From: Pseudoduganella sp.
GTDB lineage: Bacteria; Pseudomonadota; Gammaproteobacteria; Burkholderiales; Burkholderiaceae_D
Direction: 5' to 3'
Length of the DNA stretch: 39,666 nucleotides
Assembly: GCA_021323265.1 (NCBI GenBank)
Contig: JAJTCO010000060.1
Location: forward strand, 1 to 39,666
Program-made: the position numbers and the translations under genes
Part shown: positions 8,035-17,307 of the stretch, in pieces
Layout of the letters: the number at the start of each line of letters is the position of its first letter
Position numbering within the stretch: the first letter of the stretch is position 1
The notes under the pieces: generated by a model
Database searches by the model: none
What the model was told of the DNA's origin: nothing
What the model saw: only the letters and a program-made list of their open reading frames with translations

Positions 8035-9065
8035 GCCGATAGCGGGAAGGTGAGCGTGGCGCGTACCCAGCCGTCGCGTTCCACCAGGTCCAGGCTGGCG
8101 TTGCCGCCCTTGGCATGCAGCAGGCGCTTGCGCGCGTTGGACAGGCCGACGCGCGTCGAGTTGCCCAGCGTGGCGAGCGCGCCGCGGTTGGCCACTTCGA
8201 TGGAAGCGTGCCCGCCGGCATGGCTGGCGCTGATGCGGATCTCGCTGCCGGTGCTGCTTTGCTCGACGCCGTACTTGACCGCGTTCTCCACCAGCGTCTG
8301 CACGGCCATGGGCGGTATCGTCACCGACTCCATGCCGGGCGCGATCTCCAGCGCGACCCGCAGCCGCTCTTCGAAGCGGATCTTCTCGATCGCCAGGTAG
8401 GACTGCACCGCTTCCAGCTCTTCCTTCAGCGGCACGCTGTCGGCATAGCTGGAGGCCAGCGTGTAGCGCATCAGCGTCGCCAGCTGGTCGACCATCTGCG
8501 CGGCCGACTCCTGGTTCTCGAAGATCAGCGCGCGCACGCTGTTCAGGCTGTTGAAGAAGAAGTGCGGATTGACCTGCGCCTGCAGTGCCTTCAGTTCGGC
8601 GTCCTTGGCCAGCACGTCCAGGCGCAACGCTTCCGACTCGAAGCGGTTGGCGCGGATCAGCGCGCTTGCCGCCATATAGGACACCTGCCACGCCATCATG
8701 ACGCCGGACCAGAACAACAACAGCATCGGCAGCCAGCTGCCGTCGCCCGACGCGGGGACGATGGCGCTGGCGATCAGGATGGCGCCTCCCGTTTGCAGCG
8801 GCCCAAGCACGAAGATGGCGACGGCGATCTGGCGCCAGTCCACGGTGCGGTTGTTCCAGCGGCGCCACTTCAGGAAGCGGTGCCACAGGTCCGTCAGCGC
8901 CAGTCCCAGCAGACCGTCCAGCAGGCAGACGGTCACGGCGCCGGGGCGCGCGAGGTGGGGCCCGTTGGCGAGCATGAGGAACACGACGACACCGGTCCAG
9001 CCGATCGCTTGCAGGGTCCAGTACCAGTTGGCGCGTGCCAGCAGGGGAGTGTGCGAATTTTTCAT
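8031..9065 (-). CDS. LytS-type sensor histidine kinase (pair 2)
   Basis: A 344-residue paralogue of the kinase at 5395-6432, with the same plan: four N-terminal hydrophobic segments (about 18-35, 43-60, 80-104, 112-136), a linker (LAKDAELKALQAQ), the phospho-acceptor motif QVNPHFFFNSLNS with His168, and an ATPase domain (LVENAVKYGVE). The start at 9065 was chosen because MKNSHTPLLARANWYW aligns with the paralogue start; the frame stays open further upstream but without membrane or signal features, and the ribosome binding site is weak. The kinase motifs are intact although its coupled regulator has lost the phospho-acceptor Asp, so its phosphate may go to another LytTR protein such as that of pair 1. 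Confidence 0.88.
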   Translation of the reverse strand: MKNSHTPLLARANWYWTLQAIGWTGVVVFLMLANGPHLARPGAVTVCLLDGLLGLALTDLWHRFLKWRRWNNRTVDWRQIAVAIFVLGPLQTGGAILIASAIVPASGDGSWLPMLLLFWSGVMMAWQVSYMAASALIRANRFESEALRLDVLAKDAELKALQAQVNPHFFFNSLNSVRALIFENQESAAQMVDQLATLMRYTLASSYADSVPLKEELEAVQSYLAIEKIRFEERLRVALEIAPGMESVTIPPMAVQTLVENAVKYGVEQSSTGSEIRISASHAGGHASIEVANRGALATLGNSTRVGLSNARKRLLHAKGGNASLDLVERDGWVRATLTFPLSA

Positions 9066-9169
9066 GCGTGCAGGATACCGCAGTGCGGCGCGGGTTACCC
9101 GGGGCAAGGTGGCGAGCGGCGCAAACCGGTGATGGACGGCGGCCGGCGCGCGTTTTCCTGGCGGAAAGT

Positions 9170-9631
9170 CTAATGCGCCAAGGTGCGCCGCCGGCGCAGC
9201 GGATAGGCAAACCACATGCCCATCAGCAGCAGGAGCGTGGCCGCCCCGGCGGCGGCGCTGGCCAGGCCGTTCTCGGTCACCATGTACAGCACCACGGCGA
9301 CGTCCAGCGACAGGCCCCCGGCCAGCGGGGCAAGCGCGGCGCAGATCGCGCGGGAACTGACCCGGATGGCGCGGTGGGACACGATGCCCGGTTCGGCCAG
9401 GCGGTGGTAGGCGGCCGGCAGCATCACCAGGGCAATGGCCACCACGACCAGCGCCAGGGCGGCGGCATGGCAATCCTGGGCCAGCAGGGGGAGTTCCTCG
9501 AAGCGCTCGCTGAACACGGCGATGGTCTGGAAGCCGAACAGGGCCTGGATACCGGGCAACATCATGCGCGCCTCTTCCACGATGCGGCTCATTTGCTCCT
9601 TCAGGTTTTCTTTCTCGACAGCTTGGTCCAT
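9170..9631 (-). CDS. Small inner-membrane protein, DUF6328-like
   Basis: A 153-residue protein with a charged N-terminal helix (about 1-20), the pattern ARMMLPGIQALFGFQ, and hydrophobic segments at about 26-43, 55-75, 94-116 and 122-142, followed by a basic C-terminus (YPLRRRRT). The LPGxQALFGFQ pattern followed by LPAAYHR resembles the DUF6328 family, whose function is unknown to me. It lies between the kinase of pair 2 and prpR on the same strand, about 100 bases from the first and 40 from the second, with no terminator seen. The family assignment is from memory of the motif and is moderate. Confidence 0.68.
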   Translation of the reverse strand: MDQAVEKENLKEQMSRIVEEARMMLPGIQALFGFQTIAVFSERFEELPLLAQDCHAAALALVVVAIALVMLPAAYHRLAEPGIVSHRAIRVSSRAICAALAPLAGGLSLDVAVVLYMVTENGLASAAAGAATLLLLMGMWFAYPLRRRRTLAH

Positions 9632-9671
9632 GCCCCGATTCTAGCGGGCGGACGGGAAGCGCGGCGCGCGG

Positions 9672-11303
9672 CTAGGCCGTGCCGCTTTCTTCGCGCAGGC
9701 GGCGCCACAGGGTGGTGCGGCTGATGCCAAGGTAGTCGGCGGCGGCGTCGCGCCGGCCGCCAAAGCGGGCCAGCACGTCGTGCGCGCTTTCGCCGCCGTG
9801 CACGCGCGCCGGAGCGGGCAGGGTGGCCGCTGGCGGCGCGCCAGCCCATGGCAGCGCCGCCAGTTCCGGCGCGACGCCGGCCACGAAGCTGGGCGTGAGC
9901 GCCTGCAGCGGTTCGGCGGCAAGGAAGAGGGCGATGCGCTCGGTCAGGTTGCGCAGCTCACGCACGTTGCCCGGCCATTGGTAGCGCAGCAGCAGCGGCG
10001 CGCAGGCGGCCAGCTCCGCCGACAGGTTGGGATGGGCGCGCGCCCCCACGCTGGCCAGCGCATTGCGCAGCGACCATTCCGCCAGCGGCAGGATGTCGGT
10101 GGGACGCTCGCGCAGCGGCGGCAATGCCAGGCGCAGCACGGCCAGGCGGTAAAACAGGTCGGCGCGGAAGCGGCCATCGCGCACACGCGCTTCCAGGTCG
10201 CAGTGGGTGGCGCTGATGATGCGCACGTTGACCGGGATCGGCCGCGTGCCGCCCACGCGCACCACTTCGCGTTCTTCCAGCACGCGCAGCAGGCGCGTCT
10301 GCAAGGCGAGGGGCATCTCGCCGATTTCGTCCAGGAACAGGGTGCCGCGGTTGGCGGCTTCGAACAGTCCCGCGTGCCCGCCGCGGCGGGCGCCGGTGAA
10401 TGCGCCTTCCTCGTGCCCGAACAGCTCGGACTCCAGCAGCGACTCGGCAATGGCGCCGCAATTGACGGCCACGAAGGGCCGGTTGGCGCCAAGCGGCGAC
10501 TCGCGGTGGATGGCCTGCGCCACCAGTTCCTTGCCGCAGCCCGTTTCACCCTGGATCAGCACCGTTGCCGGCGACTTCGCATACAGCACGACGGCCTGGC
10601 GCACGCGCTCCATCGCTTCCGATTCGCCGCGCAGGTCGGCCAGACCATGCTTGGCGCGCAGCGTGTCGGCCACCACGTGGCGCCGGCTGCGGTTCGATTC
10701 CAGCTGCGCCAGGCGTGCCAGTTCCAGCGCGTCGTCGAAAGCCTGGCGGATCGAGGCCGCCGAGTACACGAACACGCCGGTGAGCCCGGCTTCCTCCGCC
10801 AGGTCGGTGATCAGGCCCGCGCCCACGATGGCCTTGATGCCGGCCGCTTTCAGGTCGTTGATCTGGGCGCGCGCATCCTCCTCGGTAGCGTAGGTGCGCT
10901 GCTCGATCGGCACGCCGAACGTGGCGGCGAATTCGGCCAGGGCCGGCATGTCGTCCTGGTAGGTGATCACGCCGATGCGGTCCGACACCTTGCGCGCGCG
11001 CGCCAGCGCCTGCATGAAGTCGAAGCCGCTGGCGCGGGCGATCACCACCGGCACCGACAGGCGGCCCTTCAGGTAGGCGGCGTTGGAACCGGCCGCGATC
11101 ACGGCGTCGCAGCGTTCCGTGGCCAGGCGTTCGCGGATGTGGCGTGCAGCTTCGTCAAAGCCAAGGTTGATCGGTTCGATGTCGGCCAGCGCGTCGTATT
11201 CCAGCGTGATGTCGCGGAACAGTTCGGACAGGCGCGACACGGACACCGTCCAGATGACGGGCTTGTCGGCGGGATCGAAGGGCAGGGGCGGAGTGTGTCG
11301 CAT
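9672..11303 (-). CDS. prpR: Propionate catabolism sigma-54 activator PrpR
   Basis: A 543-residue bacterial enhancer-binding protein. The N-terminal PrpR_N domain (about 15-195) is the sensor, which in enterobacteria responds to 2-methylcitrate. The AAA+ domain (about 225-450) has Walker A GETGCGKE at 252-259, the sigma-54 contact loop GAFTGA at 300-305, and Walker [11 protein letters not shown]. The C-terminus (about 505-540) is a Fis-type helix-turn-helix ([18 protein letters not shown]). It is divergent from prpB, and the spacer holds a sigma-54 promoter and two inverted repeats. One repeat touches the prpR start codon and the other overlaps a TATAAT on the prpR strand, so PrpR probably represses itself as well as activating the operon. 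Length is close to E. coli PrpR (528). Confidence 0.95.
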   Translation of the reverse strand: MRHTPPLPFDPADKPVIWTVSVSRLSELFRDITLEYDALADIEPINLGFDEAARHIRERLATERCDAVIAAGSNAAYLKGRLSVPVVIARASGFDFMQALARARKVSDRIGVITYQDDMPALAEFAATFGVPIEQRTYATEEDARAQINDLKAAGIKAIVGAGLITDLAEEAGLTGVFVYSAASIRQAFDDALELARLAQLESNRSRRHVVADTLRAKHGLADLRGESEAMERVRQAVVLYAKSPATVLIQGETGCGKELVAQAIHRESPLGANRPFVAVNCGAIAESLLESELFGHEEGAFTGARRGGHAGLFEAANRGTLFLDEIGEMPLALQTRLLRVLEEREVVRVGGTRPIPVNVRIISATHCDLEARVRDGRFRADLFYRLAVLRLALPPLRERPTDILPLAEWSLRNALASVGARAHPNLSAELAACAPLLLRYQWPGNVRELRNLTERIALFLAAEPLQALTPSFVAGVAPELAALPWAGAPPAATLPAPARVHGGESAHDVLARFGGRRDAAADYLGISRTTLWRRLREESGTA

Positions 11304-11340
11304 GTTTCACCTGAAACGTTGCAATGTTTCAACTTGAAAC
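11304..11340. promoter_or_regulatory. Paired inverted repeats, candidate PrpR operators
   Basis: Two copies of a GTTTCA/TGAAAC dyad lie between prpR and prpB: 11304-11317 (GTTTCA-CC-TGAAAC) and 11326-11340 (GTTTCA-ACT-TGAAAC). Their centres are about 22 bases apart, close to two helical turns. The second centre is about 63 bases upstream of the -24 element, a usual distance for an enhancer-binding protein. A perfect TATAAT on the minus strand (11341-11346) abuts the second repeat, which fits prpR autorepression. Binding by PrpR is inferred from position. Confidence 0.7.
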
Positions 11341-11395
11341 ATTATACACCGCCACTGCGCGTTGCAAGTGCTTGATTTTGCTGGGATGGCGTGGC

Positions 11396-11411
11396 TGGCA
11401 CGGCACTTGCA
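11396..11411 (+). promoter_or_regulatory. Sigma-54 (-24/-12) promoter of prpB
   Basis: TGGCAC, five bases, then TTGCA matches the sigma-54 consensus (TGGCAC-N5-TTGC) fully, with the correct spacing between the GG and GC elements. It lies 40 bases before the prpB start codon and downstream of the PrpR-type repeats, as expected for a PrpR-activated operon. Confidence 0.88.
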
Positions 11412-11450
11412 ATTAGCACGGCAAATCAATTCGCAACTGAAAGGAACACA

Positions 11451-12338
11451 ATGAGCCAGTACTCCGCAGGTGCCGCCTTCCGCCAGGCCGTGCAAGAAGA
11501 ATCCCCGCTGCAGGTGGTGGGCGCGATCAACGCCAACCACGCCCTGCTGGCCAAGCGCGCCGGCTTCAAGGCCATCTACCTGTCGGGCGGGGGCGTGGCG
11601 GCCGGTTCGCTGGGCCTGCCCGACCTGGGCATCTCCAACCTGGACGACGTGCTCACCGACGTGCGCCGCATCACCGACGTGTGCGACCTGCCGCTGCTGG
11701 TGGACGTGGACACCGGCTTTGGCGCTTCCGCCTTCAACGTGGCGCGCACCGTGAAGTCGATGATCAAGTTCGGCGCGGCGGCCATGCACATCGAGGACCA
11801 GGTGGGCGCCAAGCGCTGCGGCCACCGTCCGGGCAAGGAGATCGTCAGCAAGGGCGAGATGGTCGACCGCATCCGCGCCGCCGTCGATGCGCGCACCGAC
11901 GAGAACTTCGTCATCATGGCGCGCACCGACGCGCTGGCGGTGGAAGGCCTGGAGGCCGCCATCGAGCGCGCCGTCGCCTGCGTGGAAGCCGGCGCCGACA
12001 TGATCTTCCCCGAGGCGATGATTTCGCTCGACATGTACAAGCAATTCGCCGCCGCCGTGAAGGTGCCGGTGCTGGCCAACATCACCGAGTTCGGTTCGAC
12101 GCCGTTGTTTACCGTGGACGAACTGCGCTCGGCCGACGTGGGCCTGGTGCTGTACCCGCTGTCCGCCTTCCGCGCCATGAACAAGGCCGCCGAGAACGTG
12201 TATGGTGCGATCCGCCGCGACGGCACCCAGCAGAACGTGCTCGACACCATGCAGACGCGCGCCGAACTGTACGAGCGCATCAACTACCACGATTTCGAAC
12301 AGAAGCTCGACGCACTGTTCGCCGCACAGAAAAAATAA
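11451..12338 (+). CDS. prpB: 2-methylisocitrate lyase PrpB
   Basis: A 295-residue enzyme of the isocitrate lyase/PEP mutase superfamily that splits 2-methylisocitrate into pyruvate and succinate, the last step of the 2-methylcitrate cycle. Visible motifs are the metal-binding DVDTGFG (about 85-91), [17 protein letters not shown] with the catalytic Cys123 in KRCGH, and [12 protein letters not shown]. The start at 11451 is supported by AAAGGAA about 8 bases upstream and by agreement with the usual N-terminus and length (E. coli 296). It is the first gene of the operon and begins 40 bases downstream of the sigma-54 promoter; prpC follows after 24 bases. Confidence 0.97.
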   Translation: MSQYSAGAAFRQAVQEESPLQVVGAINANHALLAKRAGFKAIYLSGGGVAAGSLGLPDLGISNLDDVLTDVRRITDVCDLPLLVDVDTGFGASAFNVARTVKSMIKFGAAAMHIEDQVGAKRCGHRPGKEIVSKGEMVDRIRAAVDARTDENFVIMARTDALAVEGLEAAIERAVACVEAGADMIFPEAMISLDMYKQFAAAVKVPVLANITEFGSTPLFTVDELRSADVGLVLYPLSAFRAMNKAAENVYGAIRRDGTQQNVLDTMQTRAELYERINYHDFEQKLDALFAAQKK

Positions 12339-12362
12339 CCATACGATCCGAGGAGAGACCAA

Positions 12363-13514
12363 ATGACCGAACAAGCCCCAGCCTTCAAGCCAAAGAAATC
12401 CGTCGCCCTGTCCGGCGTTGCCGCCGGCAATACCGCCCTGTGCTCGGTCGGCAAGACCGGCAATGACCTGCACTACCGCGGCTACGACATCCTGGACGTG
12501 GCAACGACTTGCGAGTTCGAGGAAATCGCCTACCTGCTGGTGCACGGCAAGCTGCCGACCAGCGCCGAACTGAAAGGCTACAAGGGCAAGCTGAAGTCCC
12601 TGCGCGGCCTGCCGCAAGGCGTGAAAAGCGCCCTGGAGGCGCTGCCGGCGTCGGCCCACCCGATGGACGTGATGCGCACCGGCGTGTCGGTACTGGGCTG
12701 CTGCCTGCCCGAAAAGGACGACCACAACATGGCTGGCGCGCGCGACATCGCCGACCGCCTGATGGCTTCCTTCGGCTCCATGCTGCTGTACTGGTACCAC
12801 TACAGCCATAACGGCAAGCGCATCGACGTGGAAACCGACGACGACTCCATCGGCGGCCACTTCCTGCACCTGCTGCACGGCGAAAAGCCGTCCGATTCGT
12901 GGGTGCGCGCGATGCACACGTCGCTGATCCTGTATGCGGAGCACGAGTTCAACGCCTCCACCTTCACCAGCCGCGTCATCTCCGGTACCGGATCGGACAT
13001 CCACTCCGCCATCACCGGCGCGATTGGCGCGCTGCGCGGTCCGAAGCACGGCGGCGCCAACGAAGTGGCGCTGGAGATCCAGCAGCGCTACGAGAACGCC
13101 GACGAGGCCGAGGCGGACATCCGTAACCGCGTCGCCAACAAGGAAGTGGTGATCGGCTTCGGCCACCCCGTCTACACCATCTCCGACCCGCGTAACGTGG
13201 TGATCAAGGAAGTGGCGCGCTCGCTGTCGCAGGAAGCGGGCTCGATGAAGATGTTCGACATCGCCGAGCGACTGGAATCGGTGATGTGGGAGATCAAGAA
13301 GATGTTCCCGAACCTGGACTGGTTCTCCGCCGTGTCCTACCACATGATGGGCGTGCCGACCGCCATGTTCACCCCGCTGTTCGTGATCTCCCGCACCTCC
13401 GGCTGGGCGGCCCACATCATCGAGCAGCGCATCGACAACAAGATCATCCGTCCAAGCGCCAACTACGTCGGCCCTGAAGACCTGGCCTTCGTACCGATCA
13501 AGGACCGCAAATAA
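12363..13514 (+). CDS. prpC: 2-methylcitrate synthase PrpC
   Basis: A 383-residue member of the citrate synthase family that condenses propionyl-CoA with oxaloacetate to 2-methylcitrate. The three catalytic residues of the family are seen: His229 in KHGGANE, His268 in [13 protein letters not shown] and Asp319 in FPNLDWFSA. The N-terminal pattern [19 protein letters not shown] and the operon context separate it from the citrate synthase GltA, which is longer. A GGAGAG ribosome binding site precedes the start. acnD begins only 2 bases after the stop. Confidence 0.96.
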   Translation: MTEQAPAFKPKKSVALSGVAAGNTALCSVGKTGNDLHYRGYDILDVATTCEFEEIAYLLVHGKLPTSAELKGYKGKLKSLRGLPQGVKSALEALPASAHPMDVMRTGVSVLGCCLPEKDDHNMAGARDIADRLMASFGSMLLYWYHYSHNGKRIDVETDDDSIGGHFLHLLHGEKPSDSWVRAMHTSLILYAEHEFNASTFTSRVISGTGSDIHSAITGAIGALRGPKHGGANEVALEIQQRYENADEAEADIRNRVANKEVVIGFGHPVYTISDPRNVVIKEVARSLSQEAGSMKMFDIAERLESVMWEIKKMFPNLDWFSAVSYHMMGVPTAMFTPLFVISRTSGWAAHIIEQRIDNKIIRPSANYVGPEDLAFVPIKDRK

Positions 13515-13516
13515 TC

Positions 13517-16027
13517 ATGAACAGCCAATACCGCAAGAACCTTCCAGGCACCAGGCTCGATTACTTCGACGCGCGCGAAGCCGTCGACGCGATCAAGCCG
13601 GGCGCCTACGCCACGCTGCCGTACACCTCGCGCGTGCTGGCCGAAAACCTGGTGCGCCGCTGCGACCCGGCCACGCTGACGGCGTCGCTCGAGCAGCTCA
13701 TCGAGCGCAAGCGCGACCTGGACTTCCCCTGGTTCCCGGCGCGCGTGGTGTGCCACGACATCCTGGGCCAGACCGCGCTGGTGGACCTGGCCGGCCTGCG
13801 CGACGCCATCGCGCAGCAGGGCGGCGACCCCGCCCTGGTCAACCCGGTGGTGCCGACCCAGCTGGTGGTGGACCACTCGCTGGCGGTGGAGTGCGGCGGC
13901 TTCGACCCGGACGCCTTCGCCAAGAACCGCGCCATTGAAGACCGCCGCAACGAAGACCGCTTCGATTTCATCAACTGGACCAAGAAGGCGTTCCGCAACG
14001 TCGACGTGATCCCGCCGGGCAACGGCATCCTGCACCAGATCAACCTGGAACGCATGTCGCCGGTGATCCAGGTGACCGACGGCGTGGCCTATCCTGACAC
14101 GCTGGTCGGCACCGACTCGCATACCCCGATGGTGGACGCGCTGGGCGTGATCGCCATCGGCGTGGGCGGCCTGGAAGCGGAAACGGTCATGCTGGGCCGC
14201 GCTTCCTGGATGCGCCTGCCGGACATCGTCGGCGTGGAACTGACGGGCAAGCCGCAGCCGGGCATCACCGCCACCGACATCGTGCTGGCGCTGACCGAGT
14301 TCCTGCGCCAGGAAAAGGTGGTGTCGGCCTACCTGGAGTTCTACGGCGAAGGCGCCGCCGCGCTGACGCTGGGCGACCGCGCCACCATCTCCAACATGGC
14401 ACCGGAATTCGGCGCCACCGCCGCGATGTTCTCCATCGACGCGCAAACCATCAAGTACCTGAAGCTGACCGGCCGCGAGGACGACCTGGTGGCGCTGGTG
14501 GAAACCTACGCCAAGCACACCGGCCTGTGGTCGGACGACCTGGCGCAGGTGCAGTACGAGCGCGTATTGAAGTTCGACCTGTCTTCCGTGGTGCGCAATA
14601 TCGCCGGCCCGTCCAATCCGCACAAGCGCGTGCCCACCTCCGAACTGGCCGCGCGCGGCATTTCCGGCGTGGTGGAAAACGAGCCGGGCAAGATGCCCGA
14701 CGGCGCCGTCATCATCGCCGCCATCACCAGCTGCACCAAGTCCTCCCTGGCGCCAGGCTCCAAGGCCGTCACGCTGTACCTGGAGGAAGCGGGCCTGCTG
14801 CCCGAGCTGGAGAAGCTGGGCTTTGGCGTTGTCGCCTATGCCTGTACCTCCTGCAACGGCATGTCCGGCGCGCTGGACCCGGCGATCCAGAAAGAGATCA
14901 TCGAGCGCGACCTGTACGCCACTGCCGTCCTGTCGGGCAACCGCAACTTCGACGGCCGCATCCACCCGTACGCCAAGCAGGCCTTCCTGGCCTCGCCGCC
15001 CCTGGTGGTGGCCTACGCCATTGCCGGCACCATCCGCTTCGACATCGAGAAGGACGTGCTGGGCCACGATGCCGACGGCAAGCCGGTCATGCTGAAGGAC
15101 CTGTGGCCAAGCGACGAGGAGATCGACGCCATTGTCGCTTCCTCGGTCAAGCCGGAGCAGTTCCGCAAGGTCTACATCCCGATGTTCGCGCGCAGCGAGG
15201 ACAGCGGCGAGCGCGCCGAGCCGCTGTACGACTGGCGCCCGCAATCGACCTACATCCGCCGCCCGCCGTACTGGGAAGGCGCGCTGGCAGGCGAACGCAC
15301 GCTAAGCGGCATGCGCGCACTGGCCGTGCTGGGCGATAACATCACCACCGACCACCTGTCGCCGTCCAACGCGATCATGATGGATTCCGCGGCGGGCGAA
15401 TACCTGCACAAGATGGGCCTGCCGGAAGAGGACTTCAACTCCTATGCCACCCACCGCGGCGACCACCTGACCGCGCAGCGCGCCACCTTCGCCAACCCGA
15501 CGCTGAAAAACGAAATGGTGCGCAACGCCGACGGCAGCGTGAAGGCCGGCTCGCTTGCCCGCGTCGAACCCGAAGGCAAGGTCACGCGCATGTGGGAGGC
15601 CATCGAAACGTACATGGAGCGCAAGCAGCCCCTGATCGTGATCGCCGGCGCCGACTACGGCCAGGGCTCCTCGCGCGACTGGGCCGCCAAAGGCGTACGC
15701 CTGGCCGGCGTGGAAGCGATCGTGGCCGAGGGCTTCGAGCGCATCCACCGCACCAACCTGGTGGGCATGGGAGTGCTGCCGCTGGAGTTCAAGCCGGGCG
15801 TGAACCGCCTGACCCTGGGCATCGACGGCACCGAAACGTTCGACGTGACCGGTGAACGCGCACCGCGCGCCACGCTGACGCTGGTAATCCACCGCCGCAA
15901 CGGCGAGCGCGTGGAAGTGCCGGTGACCTGCCGCCTGGACTCGTCGGAGGACGTGTCGATCTACGAGGCGGGCGGCGTGCTGCAGCGCTTCGCGCAGGAC
16001 TTCCTGGAATCGGCAAAGGCGGCATGA
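13517..16027 (+). CDS. acnD: Fe/S-dependent 2-methylcitrate dehydratase AcnD
   Basis: An 836-residue aconitase-family enzyme that dehydrates 2-methylcitrate to 2-methyl-aconitate in organisms that use AcnD plus PrpF instead of PrpD. The three [4Fe-4S] ligands are visible as Cys406 (ITSCTKSS), Cys443 and Cys446 (ACTSCNGMSG). Other family motifs are GTDSHTPMVDALG, IAGADYGQGSSRDWAAKG and the swivel-domain LSPSNAI region. It lies directly after prpC and overlaps prpF by 4 bases (ATGA), so the two partner proteins are translationally coupled. prpD is absent from this window, which agrees with the AcnD route. Confidence 0.96.
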   Translation: MNSQYRKNLPGTRLDYFDAREAVDAIKPGAYATLPYTSRVLAENLVRRCDPATLTASLEQLIERKRDLDFPWFPARVVCHDILGQTALVDLAGLRDAIAQQGGDPALVNPVVPTQLVVDHSLAVECGGFDPDAFAKNRAIEDRRNEDRFDFINWTKKAFRNVDVIPPGNGILHQINLERMSPVIQVTDGVAYPDTLVGTDSHTPMVDALGVIAIGVGGLEAETVMLGRASWMRLPDIVGVELTGKPQPGITATDIVLALTEFLRQEKVVSAYLEFYGEGAAALTLGDRATISNMAPEFGATAAMFSIDAQTIKYLKLTGREDDLVALVETYAKHTGLWSDDLAQVQYERVLKFDLSSVVRNIAGPSNPHKRVPTSELAARGISGVVENEPGKMPDGAVIIAAITSCTKSSLAPGSKAVTLYLEEAGLLPELEKLGFGVVAYACTSCNGMSGALDPAIQKEIIERDLYATAVLSGNRNFDGRIHPYAKQAFLASPPLVVAYAIAGTIRFDIEKDVLGHDADGKPVMLKDLWPSDEEIDAIVASSVKPEQFRKVYIPMFARSEDSGERAEPLYDWRPQSTYIRRPPYWEGALAGERTLSGMRALAVLGDNITTDHLSPSNAIMMDSAAGEYLHKMGLPEEDFNSYATHRGDHLTAQRATFANPTLKNEMVRNADGSVKAGSLARVEPEGKVTRMWEAIETYMERKQPLIVIAGADYGQGSSRDWAAKGVRLAGVEAIVAEGFERIHRTNLVGMGVLPLEFKPGVNRLTLGIDGTETFDVTGERAPRATLTLVIHRRNGERVEVPVTCRLDSSEDVSIYEAGGVLQRFAQDFLESAKAA

Positions 16028-17211
16028 TGGCACACAAACCACAGATCAGGATTCCCGCCACCTATATGCGCGGCGGCACCAGCAAGGGCGTGTTCTTCCG
16101 GCTGCAGGACTTGCCGGAAGCGGCCCAGGTGCCGGGCAAGGCGCGCGACGAGGTGCTGCTGCGCGTGATCGGCAGCCCCGACCCGTACGGCAAGCAGATC
16201 GACGGCATGGGCGGCGCCACATCGAGCACCAGCAAGACGGTGATCCTGTCGGCCTCCCAGCGCGCCGACCACGACGTGGACTACCTGTTCGGCCAGGTCA
16301 GCATCGACAAGGCCTTCGTCGACTGGAGCGGCAACTGCGGCAACCTGTCGGCCGCCGTGGGCGCCTTCGCCATCAGCGGCGGCCTGGTCGCGCCGGCCCG
16401 CGTGCCGCGCGACGGCATGGCCGTGGTGCGCATCTGGCAAGCCAACATCGGCAAGACCATCATCGCCCACGTGCCGATGACGGACGGCCAGGTGCAGGAA
16501 ACGGGCGACTTCGAACTGGACGGGGTGACCTTCCCGGCCGCCGAAGTGCAGCTGGAGTTCATGGACCCGGCGGCGGAGGAAGAGGGGGCGGGCGGCTCGA
16601 TGTTCCCGACCGGGAACCTGGTGGACGAACTGGAAGTGCCTGGCGTGGGCACGCTCCAGGCCACCATGATCAATGCCGGCATCCCGACCATCTTCATCAA
16701 CGCCGACGCCATCGGCTACACCGGCACCGAGCTGCAGGAAGCGATCAACGGCGACCCGGCCGCGCTGGCGAAGTTCGAAGCCATCCGCGCGCACGGCGCG
16801 TTGCGCATGGGCCTGATCAAGGACGTAAGCGAAGCGGCCACCCGCCAGCACACGCCGAAGGTCGCCTTCGTGGCGCCGCCGGCCGGCTACGCCGCCTCCA
16901 GTGGCAAGCAGGTGCAGGCCGGCGACATCGACCTGCTGGTGCGCGCGCTTTCCATGGGCAAGCTGCACCACGCCATGATGGGCACCGCAGCCGTCGCCAT
17001 CGGCACGGCAGCGGCCATTCCCGGCACCCTGGTCAACCTGGCCGCCGGCGGCGGCGAGCGCGAGGCGGTGCGATTCGGCCACCCCTCGGGCACGCTGCGC
17101 GTGGGCGCCCAGGCGACCCGAGAAAACGGCGAGTGGGCGGTGAAAAAAGCCATCATGAGCCGCAGCGCGCGGGTCCTGATGGAAGGCTGGGTGAGAATCC
17201 CCTCTCCTTAA
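16024..17211 (+). CDS. prpF: AcnD-accessory protein PrpF (aconitate isomerase family)
   Basis: A 395-residue protein of the PrpF family, which has a diaminopimelate-epimerase-like fold and is thought to isomerise the 2-methyl-aconitate made by AcnD so that an aconitase can rehydrate it. Family patterns seen are the N-terminal IPATYMRGGTSKGVFF, GMGGATSSTSK, the Cys-containing DWSGNCGNLSAAVG, and the C-terminal GHPSGTLRVGA. It begins inside the acnD stop codon and is the last gene of the operon, followed by a strong terminator. prpE (propionyl-CoA synthetase) is not in the window. Confidence 0.95.
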   Translation: MMAHKPQIRIPATYMRGGTSKGVFFRLQDLPEAAQVPGKARDEVLLRVIGSPDPYGKQIDGMGGATSSTSKTVILSASQRADHDVDYLFGQVSIDKAFVDWSGNCGNLSAAVGAFAISGGLVAPARVPRDGMAVVRIWQANIGKTIIAHVPMTDGQVQETGDFELDGVTFPAAEVQLEFMDPAAEEEGAGGSMFPTGNLVDELEVPGVGTLQATMINAGIPTIFINADAIGYTGTELQEAINGDPAALAKFEAIRAHGALRMGLIKDVSEAATRQHTPKVAFVAPPAGYAASSGKQVQAGDIDLLVRALSMGKLHHAMMGTAAVAIGTAAAIPGTLVNLAAGGGEREAVRFGHPSGTLRVGAQATRENGEWAVKKAIMSRSARVLMEGWVRIPSP

Positions 17212-17223
17212 GCTGTTGCATAG

Positions 17224-17250
17224 AAGCCCGGCGCCGCCGGGCTTTTCTTT
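17224..17250 (+). terminator. Terminator of the prpBC-acnD-prpF operon
   Basis: A 9-bp stem AAGCCCGGC / GCCGGGCTT with loop GCC, followed by TTCTTT, starts about 12 bases after the prpF stop. It separates the operon from the next gene on the same strand. Confidence 0.85.
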
Positions 17251-17307
17251 GCCGTGCACGCCTAGTGCGCTATGATCTTCTGGATGCCGTAAACGCCCCT
17301 GAGGTTC

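Noticed and set aside
4697..9065. Possible mobile origin of the duplicated two-component modules
   Set aside because: No terminal repeats, integrase or composition change borders the region; simple tandem duplication explains it.
13463..15244. A 593-codon open frame antisense to acnD
   Set aside because: It mirrors a well-supported aconitase gene, has the His/Val/Gln/Arg-rich composition of GC-rich antisense frames and contains no domain. The same holds for other long frames such as 5194-7167 (+), 11307-13415 (-), 17707-19893 (-) and 27655-29976 (+).
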